This document shows, piece after piece, positions 45,313 through 54,028 of a DNA stretch of 64,000 nt. Below the pieces are notes generated by a model, which saw only the letters and a list, made by a program, of their open reading frames with translations, ran no database searches and was not told the DNA's origin. The translations under genes were made by a program, and so were the position numbers. Positions within the stretch are counted from its first letter, which is position 1, and each line of letters starts with the position of its first letter. Origin of the DNA: Clostridium sp. 12(A) (lineage in GTDB: Bacteria; Bacillota; Clostridia; Lachnospirales; Lachnospiraceae); contig JAGI01000002.1 in the NCBI GenBank assembly GCA_000526575.1, positions 1,488,001 through 1,552,000 of the forward strand, written 5' to 3'.

Positions 45313-46203
45313 CTACTTCTGGCACTCCAGCATGTTTTGTAATTCCCTGGCTGCTGTGCTAAGAGGCCTGTTCTCGTCACTGACAATGCAGATTTTACGC
45401 TCAGGAATCTGTTCATGAAGCTTGATTTCCATGATTTCTTTTCTCTCCAGGAAGGGAATCGCAAATTCCTCCGGTACAAAGCCGATGCCAAGGTTCTTTC
45501 TGATTACCGGTATGATTAAGTCCATGGTAGCTACCTCAATGGCTGGCTGCATGGTGAGGCCGCAGGAGCGGTAAAATTCCTGAAGAAAACCAAAGGTGGT
45601 AGAGGTACTGCACATGGTAATGAGAGGCAGCTTCACCACTTCTGAGAGAAACATCTTCCTCTCTCCATATTCCTGATACTTATCTCCCCCTACTAAAATG
45701 CTCTTAAAGGGCTTTACATCAACCACCTTTAACCGCTGTTCATTGTCAATGGGAGTTGTGATAATTGCCAGGTCTATCTTTCCAGCCTTTAATTCGCTTA
45801 AGGTCTGCTCCGTATTATAGTTAAAGATATTTAACTTCACCTGAGGATACTGTTCCTGGAATATCTTAAGCTTCTCTACCAGATAGGAACGCATGGACAT
45901 CTGGGTAGCCCCTAGATTGATATGATCATGCTGCTCCCCCATCAGTTCCCGAAGTTTTTCTTCTCCCTGCATCAGCTGCTTGCAGGCCGGAGCCACAAAG
46001 CTGTAGAGCAATTCTCCTTCTGCCGTAAGAGTCACGCCTTTTCTGGACCGTATAAACAGTTTGCACCCAAGCATACTTTCTAAGTTCTGCATGCAGTATG
46101 TAACGGATGGCTGGCTTGTGACCAAGGCATTAGCCGCTCTGGTAAAATTCTTATATTTTGCTACATAGTAAAAAACTTTATAGTGTTCAAAATTGGCAGT
46201 CAT
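45313..46203 (-). CDS. LysR-family regulator of the lactate/butyrate/Lux-like run
   Basis: A 296-residue LysR-type regulator. The N-terminal helix-turn-helix (FYYVAKYKNFTRAANALVTS then QPSVTYCMQNLE, residues ~8-45) is followed by the effector domain. The start at ATG 46203 gives the standard N-terminus. An open frame continues upstream to 46419 but would run into the divergent gene. It lies 20 bp ahead of the CGGC-MaoC gene on the same strand, so it is either the first gene of the long operon or overlaps its promoter. The inducer may be lactate or an acyl-CoA. This is inference. Confidence 0.86.
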   Translation of the reverse strand: MTANFEHYKVFYYVAKYKNFTRAANALVTSQPSVTYCMQNLESMLGCKLFIRSRKGVTLTAEGELLYSFVAPACKQLMQGEEKLRELMGEQHDHINLGATQMSMRSYLVEKLKIFQEQYPQVKLNIFNYNTEQTLSELKAGKIDLAIITTPIDNEQRLKVVDVKPFKSILVGGDKYQEYGERKMFLSEVVKLPLITMCSTSTTFGFLQEFYRSCGLTMQPAIEVATMDLIIPVIRKNLGIGFVPEEFAIPFLERKEIMEIKLHEQIPERKICIVSDENRPLSTAARELQNMLECQK

Positions 46204-46244
46204 ACCATCACTTCTTTCATAAGATATTGATATCGTTACCCCAA

Positions 46245-46273
46245 TTGACAAACCGGCCATGCATTGATAGACT
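46245..46273 (+). promoter_or_regulatory. strong sigma-A promoter of the NifU-like gene
   Basis: A perfect TTGACA (46245-46250) and TAGACT (46268-46273) are separated by exactly 17 bp, about 20 bp upstream of the ribosome site. It lies in the 91-bp divergent gap to the LysR gene, so LysR binding to its own promoter may affect both. Confidence 0.7.
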
Positions 46274-46294
46274 ACTATGCAAAGGAGGTTATCT

Positions 46295-46582
46295 ATGGAT
46301 ATCACACGGAAACAAATTGAATCTGTTCTTGATGCAAAGGTGCGGCCCTCTTTAGCGGCCCACGGCGGCAATGTTATTGTTTTAAGCCTTGAAAACGATG
46401 TTTTAAGGGTCCGGCTCACCGGGAAATGTTCCGGGTGTCCTGCCGCTCACAGTACCAATGAGGAATTGATTTCTCTTGAGATCAGCCAGGCATTTCCTGC
46501 TATAAAGGATATCATTTTAGTAGAAGAAACCAATACCGAACTGCTTACAATGGCACATAAAATACTGAACCATCAGCTTTAA
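46295..46582 (+). CDS. NifU C-terminal (Nfu) domain protein
   Basis: A 95-residue stand-alone Nfu domain. The cluster-binding CxxC is Cys45/Cys48 (GKCSGCPAAH), with the HGGNVIVLSL strand ahead of it. It carries or delivers an iron-sulfur cluster. ATG 46295 follows a perfect AAAGGAGG. It is the only plus-strand gene between the two large minus-strand operons. Both encode iron-sulfur proteins (ferredoxin-domain EtfA and 4-hydroxybutyryl-CoA dehydratase), which are possible clients. Confidence 0.88.
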   Translation: MDITRKQIESVLDAKVRPSLAAHGGNVIVLSLENDVLRVRLTGKCSGCPAAHSTNEELISLEISQAFPAIKDIILVEETNTELLTMAHKILNHQL

Positions 46583-46598
46583 TACAAAAAGATACTAA

Positions 46599-46654
46599 AA
46601 TTGCCATGTTATCCTGGCCCGGAATCCTATCCGGGCCGTAACATGGTATTTTTT
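46599..46654. terminator. bidirectional terminator
   Basis: A long hairpin pairs TGCCATGTTA with TAACATGGTA and an inner GGCCCGGA with TCCGGGCC, followed by TTTTTT on the plus strand and TTTT on the minus. It ends the nfu transcript and the succinate operon. Confidence 0.88.
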
Positions 46655-46976
46655 ACTTCTCCAGTTCTCTCTCTTTATCTAATCTTACGTTTCTCTTATA
46701 AAGATACATATCGAAAGTAATTTCAACAAAATTTAAAAAGTAGAAGAACCAGGATAAGAAAAACAGCCAGTCATTCCCGGTAGGGTCCGCATTGTACAGC
46801 AGGAATTTTCTTACAATCCCGAATATGTATCCCAGCCAGATGAAAAACTCAAAAGAAAGACTCTTTCCTTTCGCCGTTCTGGAAACATAAGATTTATGTA
46901 TGGAAAATGGCCAAGACAAGCCAAAGCATACGATCATAAGGGTTTCCAGCAAATTAGAAATCATGACAATATTCAT
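46653..46976 (-). CDS. small SWEET/PQ-loop-like membrane protein
   Basis: A 107-residue protein with three hydrophobic segments (residues ~5-25, 42-62, 73-93). The linker SWPFSIHKSYVSRTAKGKSL fits the PQ-loop/SemiSWEET repeat layout, although the PQ pair itself is replaced by PF. ATG 46976 follows GGGGAGGGG. It is the last gene of the succinate/4-hydroxybutyrate operon, 21 bp after a CoA-transferase. Transport of a small acid or sugar is possible. No substrate is evident. Confidence 0.65.
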   Translation of the reverse strand: MNIVMISNLLETLMIVCFGLSWPFSIHKSYVSRTAKGKSLSFEFFIWLGYIFGIVRKFLLYNADPTGNDWLFFLSWFFYFLNFVEITFDMYLYKRNVRLDKERELEK

Positions 46977-46997
46977 ATATCCCCTCCCCAATCTTCC

Positions 46998-48311
46998 TTA
47001 AACGAATAACACTTCTCCAAAACGCTTCTCAAATTCTTTGGATAACTCATCCCGGAATGCTGGAGCGGCAATCTTTATGAGTTCCTTTGCCCGGTCCCTT
47101 AGACATTTTCCCTTTAAACGAGCGATCCCATTTTCTGTTACAATGTAATCCACATCATTTCTGCTGGTTGTAACTGCAGCCCCCTCGGTAAGGAACGGAA
47201 CGATTTTAGAAATGGTTCCTCCCTTTGTCGTAGAGCCAAAGGCAATGATGGACCGGCCTCCCTTTGATGCAGAAGCGCCTCTTACAAAGTCCATCTGACC
47301 GCCTACGGCTGAATACTGCTTTAAGCCAATGGCTTCCGCACACACCTGCCCCATAAGATCAATCTGCAATGCTGAATTAATGGATACCACATTATCATTC
47401 TGGCTTATGACAAAGGGATCATTTACATAGCTGACCGGCATCATGCAGATGGCTGGATTGTCGTGGACGAAATCATAAAGAGTTCTGGTTCCCATCATAA
47501 AGGTAACCACCATCTTCTCCCGGTCAATGTTCTTCTTTTTCCCGGTAATGGCTCCTTTTTCGTAAAGGTCAATGATTCCATCAGAGATCATCTCGGAATG
47601 AATGCCAAGATCCCTTTTATCTCCCAGGAATTTTAAGACCGCGTCGGGAATTGCTCCAATTCCCAGCTGCAGACAATCCCCATCCCGGACAAGTCCTGCA
47701 ATGTTTTCCCCAATCTTTTCCTCCACCTCTCCGATGACTGGGCGGCCATGTTCATGAATGGGCTCATTGCTTTCAACGATTGCTTCCAGATTGCTGACAT
47801 GGATGAAGTTATCTCCCATGACCCTAGGCATATTGGGATTCACCGCTGCAATGACCTTTGTATTTTGCTGTTCCCCCACTTCTTTGGCAAAATCACAGGA
47901 AAGCCCGTAGCTGCAATAGCCGTGTTCATCCGGTGGTGAAAGTGTTACTAAAAATACATCTGCACAATCGGTCTGCGTCACGTAGTTTGGAATCCGGTTG
48001 AAAAAGCATGGGGTAAAATCTCCCTTCCCCTCTGCAACAAAGCTTCTGCTTCTGGCTCCGATAAACAGTGATGTATACCGAAAATGCTTTTCCATTCCAG
48101 GCTCAAAAAACCTGCATGCTCCCATATCGTGCTGCTGCACAATATGGATATTTTTTAAATCCTGATCTACTACATAATCAACCATGGCACTAAGTAGAAG
48201 ATCCGGTTCTGATGCCGCATGACCGATTAATACCGTATCCCCTGAGCGAATGATTTTTACAGCCTCCTGAGGGGATTTTAACTTTGAAGCATAGATTTTT
48301 TTCCAGTCCAC
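46998..48311 (-). CDS. acetyl-CoA hydrolase/transferase family CoA-transferase (4-hydroxybutyrate type), copy 2
   Basis: A 437-residue class I CoA-transferase of the AbfT/Cat2 group. Signatures: LQLGIGAIPDAVLKFLG, the catalytic Glu in GIHSEMISDG near residue 239, and GGQMDFVRGASASKGG. It starts at GTG 48311 with AGGAGG nine bases upstream, giving VDWKKIYASKL, which aligns with MDWKEIYLSRL of the upstream copy. The two proteins are close tandem paralogues separated by 4 bp. One probably activates 4-hydroxybutyrate, and the other may use butyrate, acetate or succinate. Confidence 0.87.
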   Translation of the reverse strand: MDWKKIYASKLKSPQEAVKIIRSGDTVLIGHAASEPDLLLSAMVDYVVDQDLKNIHIVQQHDMGACRFFEPGMEKHFRYTSLFIGARSRSFVAEGKGDFTPCFFNRIPNYVTQTDCADVFLVTLSPPDEHGYCSYGLSCDFAKEVGEQQNTKVIAAVNPNMPRVMGDNFIHVSNLEAIVESNEPIHEHGRPVIGEVEEKIGENIAGLVRDGDCLQLGIGAIPDAVLKFLGDKRDLGIHSEMISDGIIDLYEKGAITGKKKNIDREKMVVTFMMGTRTLYDFVHDNPAICMMPVSYVNDPFVISQNDNVVSINSALQIDLMGQVCAEAIGLKQYSAVGGQMDFVRGASASKGGRSIIAFGSTTKGGTISKIVPFLTEGAAVTTSRNDVDYIVTENGIARLKGKCLRDRAKELIKIAAPAFRDELSKEFEKRFGEVLFV

Positions 48312-48315
48312 GAAG

Positions 48316-49632
48316 TTACACCTCCTGATATTTTTCGGCAAAACGTCTTTGGAATTCCTCCGCCAATTCCTCCTTAAACTGAGGTGCTGCAATCCTAATC
48401 AGCTGACGTGCTCTTTCTCTTAACGTATTTCCCTTCATTTTTGCAATCCCATGTTCGGTCACAATATAATCCACATCATTCCTTGTAGTTGTAACCGTGG
48501 CTCCCTGGGTCAGATAAGGCACAATCTTTGATATGGTTCCCTTTTTCGCGGTGGAAGGAAAAGCCAGGATGGATCTTCCTCCTCTGGAAAAAGAAGCACC
48601 ACGAATGAAATCCACCTGCCCGCCGATTCCGGAAAACTGCTTTAAGCCCATGGCCTCGGAGCAGGCCTCTCCCATAAGATTGACCTCTATAGAAGAGTTA
48701 ATGGAAACCAGATTGTCGTTTCTTCCAATAATAGCCGGGTGATTGACATAGTCAACAGGAGCCATGAAAAGGCCTGGATTGTCATCTGCAAAATCATAAA
48801 GCTTCCTGGTCCCCATAAGAAATGATACCACCATCTTATCCCGATTGAAATTCTTTGCGCTGCAATTTATGATTCCCTGCTCATAAAGATCTACCACCCC
48901 ATCAGAGATCATCTCTGAATGAATGCCTAGATTCTTTTTATTACCAAGGAATTTAAGTACAGCATCGGGAATGGCTCCGATTCCAAGCTGGAGACAGTCT
49001 CCGTCATTGACCAGGGAGGCGATATGCTCCCCAATGGCCATTTCCACATCTCCGATGTGTGGAAGCCCCAGCTCCGGAATAGGGGTATCGTCCTCTACGA
49101 TGACATCAATATCATTAACATGGATAAAGCTGTCTCCAAGAGTCCTTGGCATATTGGGATTTACAACAGCGATTACCTTTGCCCCCTCTGCCTCTGCTGC
49201 CGGCTTTGTATAATCGCAGGATACTCCAAAGCTGCAATAACCGTGTTCATCGGGCAGGGATAAGGTTACTAAAACCACATTTGGCCTTTTAACTTCCTTA
49301 AAGAAATAAGGGGTCTGGTAAAAATAGCATGGTGTAAAGTCACCCCGTCCGCTGTTGACGCAATCCCTTGTTTTAGCCCCTAAAAACAGGCTGTTCTCCC
49401 TGAAATGTTTTTCCATTCCAGGCTGTGCATAAAGGGAATGCCCCATATCCACCTGCTGGAATATCTCAATGTCTTTTAAATCCGCCTTAGCGGCATAGTC
49501 CACCATGGTATCCACCAGCTTCATGGGTTCTCCCACTGCGTGGCCGATGACTACCCTGTCACCGGATTTGATCAGCTGAACAGCCTCTTCCATGGTTTTC
49601 AGTCTTGATAAATATATCTCTTTCCAGTCCAT
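48316..49632 (-). CDS. abfT: acetyl-CoA hydrolase/transferase family CoA-transferase (4-hydroxybutyrate type), copy 1
   Basis: A 438-residue paralogue of the downstream gene, with catalytic Glu240 in GIHSEMISDG (Glu238 in the Clostridium aminobutyricum enzyme) and GIGGQVDFIRGASFSRGG. It transfers CoA from acetyl-CoA or butyryl-CoA to 4-hydroxybutyrate. It lies directly after the 4-hydroxybutyryl-CoA dehydratase gene, which favours it as the true AbfT. ATG 49632 follows GGGAGG. Tandem duplication with some divergence suggests the two copies have different acyl acceptors. Confidence 0.88.
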   Translation of the reverse strand: MDWKEIYLSRLKTMEEAVQLIKSGDRVVIGHAVGEPMKLVDTMVDYAAKADLKDIEIFQQVDMGHSLYAQPGMEKHFRENSLFLGAKTRDCVNSGRGDFTPCYFYQTPYFFKEVKRPNVVLVTLSLPDEHGYCSFGVSCDYTKPAAEAEGAKVIAVVNPNMPRTLGDSFIHVNDIDVIVEDDTPIPELGLPHIGDVEMAIGEHIASLVNDGDCLQLGIGAIPDAVLKFLGNKKNLGIHSEMISDGVVDLYEQGIINCSAKNFNRDKMVVSFLMGTRKLYDFADDNPGLFMAPVDYVNHPAIIGRNDNLVSINSSIEVNLMGEACSEAMGLKQFSGIGGQVDFIRGASFSRGGRSILAFPSTAKKGTISKIVPYLTQGATVTTTRNDVDYIVTEHGIAKMKGNTLRERARQLIRIAAPQFKEELAEEFQRRFAEKYQEV

Positions 49633-49673
49633 ACCTATATGACCTCCCTGGCATATTAATTTGATAAAAGAGC

Positions 49674-51122
49674 TTAATCCTTAATATTGGCGATTGCCTT
49701 TGCAAGCTCTTTCTTCCTGCCCATATTGCTCTGGCGGGAAATCATGATTCTCTGTGCCTGTGGAGAACCAGCACCGTGAAGAGATTCGGTTCTGTATCCG
49801 ACTGCCGCAGTTCCTAAGGTGATATTTTCAATGAGACGAAGAATTCTTAACCGGTTTTCTGTAGAGACTCCCTCTACCCCTTTTAAGTATTTGTCCACGT
49901 AACCGCCCACCACAGGATCCTTTAAATCCTTTTCAGATGGAGCTGTTACCATAAGGCCACCTGCAATATCCTCTGCCAGACGGGCAATCTCATAGGGATA
50001 TCTGGTCACGTTCTGCTTGCAGACATTGGCAAGAAGAAGGTCGATAATATAATTTCCGGATTCCGTAGGCGTACCTTCTGCAGAACAGGCGATACCGCAG
50101 CAATAAAGGGTCTCGTTTAAATGGGTCATTTCAATCAGTTTATCTTTAATATGAGACGCTTTTGGCACTCCGTTATAATCGGCTGCCAAAGCTGTAGCAC
50201 CGATTAAAACATCGCCAACTCCCACCTTGCATCCACCGTAGGACTGTCTGTGATACCCGGCAAACCGTTCCACCAAAACTCCTGCAAATTCATATTCCCC
50301 ATCCATGAAAATGCGGTCATTTGGTACAAATACGTCGTCAAATACCACCAGAGCTTCCACGCCTCCAAACTGGCTGTTTCCAACGTCAATCTGGCTCCCC
50401 TCCAGCTTTCTGGTATCACAGGACTGTCTTCCGATGATCATGACAATTCCATCAGCGTCCGTAGGAACCGCAAAGGATACCGCATAATCCTTATCATCAG
50501 GGCCCATGGCGACCGTTGGCATGACAATCACTTCCTGAGAGTTAATGATACCTGTCTGATGAGCCTTGGCTCCTCTTACCACGATACCGTCTTTCCTGCG
50601 CTCCACCACTCTCAAATACATATCAAGATCGGGCTGTTCATGAGGAGCAAGACCCCTGTCCCCTTTTGGGTCCGTCATGGCACCATCAACGGTCAAATCC
50701 TCATCCTGAACCATTCGCAGATATTTTTTGAAATTATCGTGATAATGAGTTCCATACTTTTTGTCAATCTCATAGGTGGTGGACCATTCCGCATTAAATG
50801 CGTCCATACCGACACAGCGCTGAAAGCAGGAAGCCGTTTTCTGACCGCAGAGCCTCTGCATCTTTACCTTTTTCATCAGATCATCTGTACTTCTGTGAAT
50901 ATTGGCAAACCGGTTGATCTTTCTTCCGTCCTCCAGAGTCACTGTCATCAGATCTTCATATTCCGGCATCTGAGCTAAGTCGTAAGTGGCCTTTACCGAA
51001 TTTAGCGACGGTCTTAAAATCGGGTCGTCAACCGGGTTCTCGATCTTTTCCCCAAACATATAAACATTGAGTTTCATTTTACGCATGCTTTCTACATACT
51101 CTTCCCCTGTCATCAAAGCCAT
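49674..51122 (-). CDS. abfD: 4-hydroxybutyryl-CoA dehydratase / vinylacetyl-CoA isomerase
   Basis: A 482-residue flavin and [4Fe-4S] enzyme converting 4-hydroxybutyryl-CoA to crotonyl-CoA. The four cluster ligands are recognisable: Cys99 and Cys103 (TASCFQRC), and His291 and Cys298 (GYHRQSYGGC). These match Cys99, Cys103, His292 and Cys299 of the C. aminobutyricum enzyme. ATG 51122 follows AAAAAAGGAG, preceded by a stable hairpin in the 69-bp gap after the dehydrogenase gene. The enzyme is oxygen-sensitive, consistent with an anaerobic host. Its product enters the crt/bcd pathway encoded at 33.8-40.6 kb. Confidence 0.95.
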   Translation of the reverse strand: MALMTGEEYVESMRKMKLNVYMFGEKIENPVDDPILRPSLNSVKATYDLAQMPEYEDLMTVTLEDGRKINRFANIHRSTDDLMKKVKMQRLCGQKTASCFQRCVGMDAFNAEWSTTYEIDKKYGTHYHDNFKKYLRMVQDEDLTVDGAMTDPKGDRGLAPHEQPDLDMYLRVVERRKDGIVVRGAKAHQTGIINSQEVIVMPTVAMGPDDKDYAVSFAVPTDADGIVMIIGRQSCDTRKLEGSQIDVGNSQFGGVEALVVFDDVFVPNDRIFMDGEYEFAGVLVERFAGYHRQSYGGCKVGVGDVLIGATALAADYNGVPKASHIKDKLIEMTHLNETLYCCGIACSAEGTPTESGNYIIDLLLANVCKQNVTRYPYEIARLAEDIAGGLMVTAPSEKDLKDPVVGGYVDKYLKGVEGVSTENRLRILRLIENITLGTAAVGYRTESLHGAGSPQAQRIMISRQSNMGRKKELAKAIANIKD

Positions 51123-51141
51123 AACTATCTTCTCCTTTTTT

Positions 51142-51173
51142 GCTTTGCAGACTGACTGTCAGCGATGCAAAGC
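51142..51173 (-). other. intercistronic hairpin upstream of abfD
   Basis: GCTTTGCA (51142-51149) and TGCAAAGC (51166-51173) form an 8-bp stem with an inner CTGA/TCAG pairing. In the minus-strand RNA it ends six to seven bases before the abfD ribosome site and is followed by A residues, not T. It is therefore not a terminator and may shape processing or stability of the abfD message. Confidence 0.5.
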
Positions 51174-51191
51174 GCTGTTCCATCAATAAGC

Positions 51192-52307
51192 TCAAAATAG
51201 TTCCTGATATATTTTAAGAACTCTTTGTGCATCCAAGGGCACAAAATTATTTGCCATCAGCCTTCCCTGCTGCTCCATGACGCTCTTTGTGAAGACTAAA
51301 AGGTCTTCCGGCTTAACACCGTACTCATGAAGAGGTTTTTTAGGAAGAATGGTTCCAAGCAAATCGTCAAGCTGGTCATAAACCGTATCCACGCTGCATC
51401 CTAAAAGCTTAGAAAGGCGCTGGTTCATCACTGCGATTTCCCCATCCTGGCGTATTTCCATATAGTTTTTCAAAACACCGGTAAACATGGCGTAATTGCT
51501 TTCCCCATGAGCCACATGATAGGTTCCTCCAAGGGGGTAGCTTGTGGCGTGAACCGCGGCACAGCCTGCGGAGCCAAATGCGATACCTGCGTAATTGCTG
51601 GCAATGAGGAAATCCTTCATAATAGGAAGTCTGGCTTCTTTTCCTTCTGCTCTTATCTTCTGGTATCCCCTTATGATCATCTCAATGGCCTTGTAGCCAA
51701 ACAGCTTGGTATAAGGAGTGGCCTTTGGTGATAAGCTGGATTCCACCGCATGGACCAGGGCGTCGATGGAGCTGGTGGCAAATACACCAAAGGGCAGCCC
51801 CTTTAAAAGCTCTGGCACCAGTACCGCATCATCGGCATACATATGGGGTGATACCAGCCCCACCTTTGTCCCTAATCTGGTCCGGTTCACGATGGAAATG
51901 TTGGTTACCTCGCTTCCTGTTCCACAGGTGGTAGGAAGAATGACCAGCTCCCGTTTCTTTTCTATCCGATCAGGGGCTTCATATAAGGAATCCAAGGACT
52001 CCCCTGTTGATACTGCCATAATCTTTGCGATATCTATGACCGTACCGCCTCCGATGGCTATGATTCGTTTGCAATCCGTCTTTGCAGCCTCTTCTAAAAT
52101 GGCATCCACCATTATATCTGTAGGCTCTCCGCTCCCGTAAGCTTCCTGAAAAATAGTATGAACCTTTAATCCCATTTCACCGAAGTAAGGGTTATATATG
52201 TATTCATTGGTCAATACCAGATCATCGCTTCCTAAATTAAAATCCTTAGCAAATTCAGCGCAGGTATCGTAATATGAAATCTGTGACTTTAAAATTACTT
52301 CCTTCAT
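51192..52307 (-). CDS. 4hbD: NAD-dependent 4-hydroxybutyrate dehydrogenase (iron-type alcohol dehydrogenase)
   Basis: A 371-residue group III alcohol dehydrogenase. The NAD-binding GGGTVIDIAK is near residue 97, LPTTCGTGSEVTNI near 140, and the metal-binding His residues lie in DALVHAVES, HATSYPLGGTYHVAHG. It reduces succinate semialdehyde to 4-hydroxybutyrate. It starts 12 bp after the semialdehyde dehydrogenase stop and precedes abfD. Operon position and family make this assignment firm, although the enzyme class also includes other short-chain alcohol dehydrogenases. Confidence 0.9.
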   Translation of the reverse strand: MKEVILKSQISYYDTCAEFAKDFNLGSDDLVLTNEYIYNPYFGEMGLKVHTIFQEAYGSGEPTDIMVDAILEEAAKTDCKRIIAIGGGTVIDIAKIMAVSTGESLDSLYEAPDRIEKKRELVILPTTCGTGSEVTNISIVNRTRLGTKVGLVSPHMYADDAVLVPELLKGLPFGVFATSSIDALVHAVESSLSPKATPYTKLFGYKAIEMIIRGYQKIRAEGKEARLPIMKDFLIASNYAGIAFGSAGCAAVHATSYPLGGTYHVAHGESNYAMFTGVLKNYMEIRQDGEIAVMNQRLSKLLGCSVDTVYDQLDDLLGTILPKKPLHEYGVKPEDLLVFTKSVMEQQGRLMANNFVPLDAQRVLKIYQELF

Positions 52308-52319
52308 AAGCGGATTCTC

Positions 52320-53678
52320 CTATGCAAAAATTTCTTCATCAGACGGCTGGTTCCAATGTTTCTTCACAAATGCGATGCGGCTCTTGTTCATCAGATGAGT
52401 GTAGAACAGATTTTCGCTGATCGCATTGTTTCCCCAGCTTCCGCATCCAAGCGTTGTGGTTGGATTTAGAGCATTTGCAAAAGCTCCGCCTGCCATGCTG
52501 GAACAGGTCTGATTGACAACCACCCGGCTGACTGGAAGTCTGACTCCTGCATATTCGATATGAGCCTGATTGTCAGACTGAATATCTGCGGAATGGCCTT
52601 CCCCTTCTACCAAAAGGTTATCATAGGCAATCTCCACTGCTTCTTCCCATGTCTCATAGCTGTAGGCAGCCATCATAGGACACATCTTTTCCTTGCTCCA
52701 TACCACGCCAGCCCCATGTTTTTCCGGCTTCACAATAATAACTTTAGTGCCTTCCGGTACCGTAATCCCTGCCAGTTCTGCAATGGTCCTTACCGATTGT
52801 CCTACTACATTCTTATTGATAATACCTCCTGGGAATACCACTTCTGCCAAAGTTGTAAGTACTGCCGGGTCATCAATGTAGTAGGCACCCTGAGATACAA
52901 ATTCTTTTATAATGATATCGTAATCCTTCTTCGGTGCGATGATGCTCTGGGTTCCGGAACAGATGATTCCATTATCAAAGATTCGGCTTGCAATCATTCG
53001 TCCTGCTGCTGCCTTGTAATCAATTCCTTCATCTACAAGCCCCTGAACATTACCTGGTCCCACGCCATAGCTTGGTTTACCGCTAGAGTAAGCTGATTTC
53101 ACAACGCCCATACCACCAGTTGCAATTACAGCATCACAGGCTGACATCAGTTCTGTGGTCAGCTCCACGGTAGGAGCTTCAATCACCAGGAAAATGTCTC
53201 TGGGAACTCCCATGCGGTCTAATTCTTTGTAATATAGCTCTGCCAGAGCCATGGCACATTTCTTACCTCTTGGATGAGGTGCTATGATAATGGAATTCTG
53301 ACATTTAACTGCAAACATGGCATTGCACATGGGCGTAACTACCGGATTGGTACATGGAGTAGCCGCTGCAATGACTCCCATGGGCTTTCCTACTTCAATG
53401 AGTCCTGCCTCCTCATCTCTTCCGATGATTCCAATGGACTTCTTACCCTTTAAGGCATTCCAGATATTTCTGGATTTCCCCTTGTTCTTCGTTACCTTAT
53501 CCTCGTAAACACCCATTCTGCTTTCTTCCGCTGCCAGCTTTGCAAGTGGCTCCGCATGGTCAAAGACAACCTTCGCAAACATTTTTACGATTTCGTCCGT
53601 CTTTTCCTGATCATAGGTGCATAGAATCTGTTGTGCATTTCTGGAACGTTCTACCAATGACTGAATAAATTGACTCAT
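52320..53678 (-). CDS. sucD: CoA-acylating succinate-semialdehyde dehydrogenase
   Basis: A 452-residue CoA-dependent aldehyde dehydrogenase of the SucD/EutE group. The catalytic Cys240 is in DNGIICSGTQSI, with GPGNVQGLVDEG near residue 207 and AATPCTNPVVTPMCNA near 105. It reduces succinyl-CoA to succinate semialdehyde. It is the first gene of the operon feeding 4hbD, abfT and abfD, as in Clostridium kluyveri. No microcompartment shell genes are nearby and there is no N-terminal encapsulation helix. TTAGGAGGAAG precedes the ATG. EutE-like acetaldehyde activity is the main alternative. Confidence 0.9.
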   Translation of the reverse strand: MSQFIQSLVERSRNAQQILCTYDQEKTDEIVKMFAKVVFDHAEPLAKLAAEESRMGVYEDKVTKNKGKSRNIWNALKGKKSIGIIGRDEEAGLIEVGKPMGVIAAATPCTNPVVTPMCNAMFAVKCQNSIIIAPHPRGKKCAMALAELYYKELDRMGVPRDIFLVIEAPTVELTTELMSACDAVIATGGMGVVKSAYSSGKPSYGVGPGNVQGLVDEGIDYKAAAGRMIASRIFDNGIICSGTQSIIAPKKDYDIIIKEFVSQGAYYIDDPAVLTTLAEVVFPGGIINKNVVGQSVRTIAELAGITVPEGTKVIIVKPEKHGAGVVWSKEKMCPMMAAYSYETWEEAVEIAYDNLLVEGEGHSADIQSDNQAHIEYAGVRLPVSRVVVNQTCSSMAGGAFANALNPTTTLGCGSWGNNAISENLFYTHLMNKSRIAFVKKHWNQPSDEEIFA

Positions 53679-54028
53679 TTTCGCTTCCTCCTAATCGTTG
53701 TTAGTGATTTTTTTAACATTGTTCTTGATAATAGTTTAACTCTTTTTCTCAATAATTAGAAATACTAGTTTTTTATCATAAACGATAGGATTTTTATATA
53801 CTTGTTTTTATGCACATTAAACAACATTTTATAATTCTATCACACAACCGATTAAATTATTACTATTATTTGTCCGCATTTATTTATTTCATTTGACGTT
53901 TTAAACAAATATTTATCTCATTATTCCGTTCCATTTCTTTTGTTTTTGACAACATAACCCCATGTTTTTCCTTTCATCATGAGGGATAATATTCTTATCA
54001 CAGGCTGTATTGTCAAAAAATTAACACC
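53679..54028. other. A/T-rich regulatory region upstream of the succinate operon
   Basis: No gene is seen. On the minus strand a TATTAT -10-like box lies near 53730, with no convincing -35 at standard spacing. An imperfect TTCT-N8-AGAA dyad at about 53750-53765 lies just upstream and may be an operator. A divergently placed LysR-type gene, common for such operons, is absent here. Confidence 0.3.

Noticed and set aside
50250-50978. Long plus-strand open frame opposite abfD
   Set aside because: It is antisense to a gene with all cluster ligands conserved. It has no ribosome site or family resemblance, and its length follows from codon bias of the opposite strand.
52320-53678. Ethanolamine or propanediol microcompartment aldehyde dehydrogenase
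   Set aside because: No shell-protein genes or encapsulation peptide are present, and the neighbours (4hbD, abfD, abfT) specify the succinate/4-hydroxybutyrate route.
53679-54028. Sigma-54 promoter for the succinate operon
   Set aside because: No GG-N10-GC core at -24/-12 spacing was found on the minus strand, and no enhancer-binding regulator is nearby.
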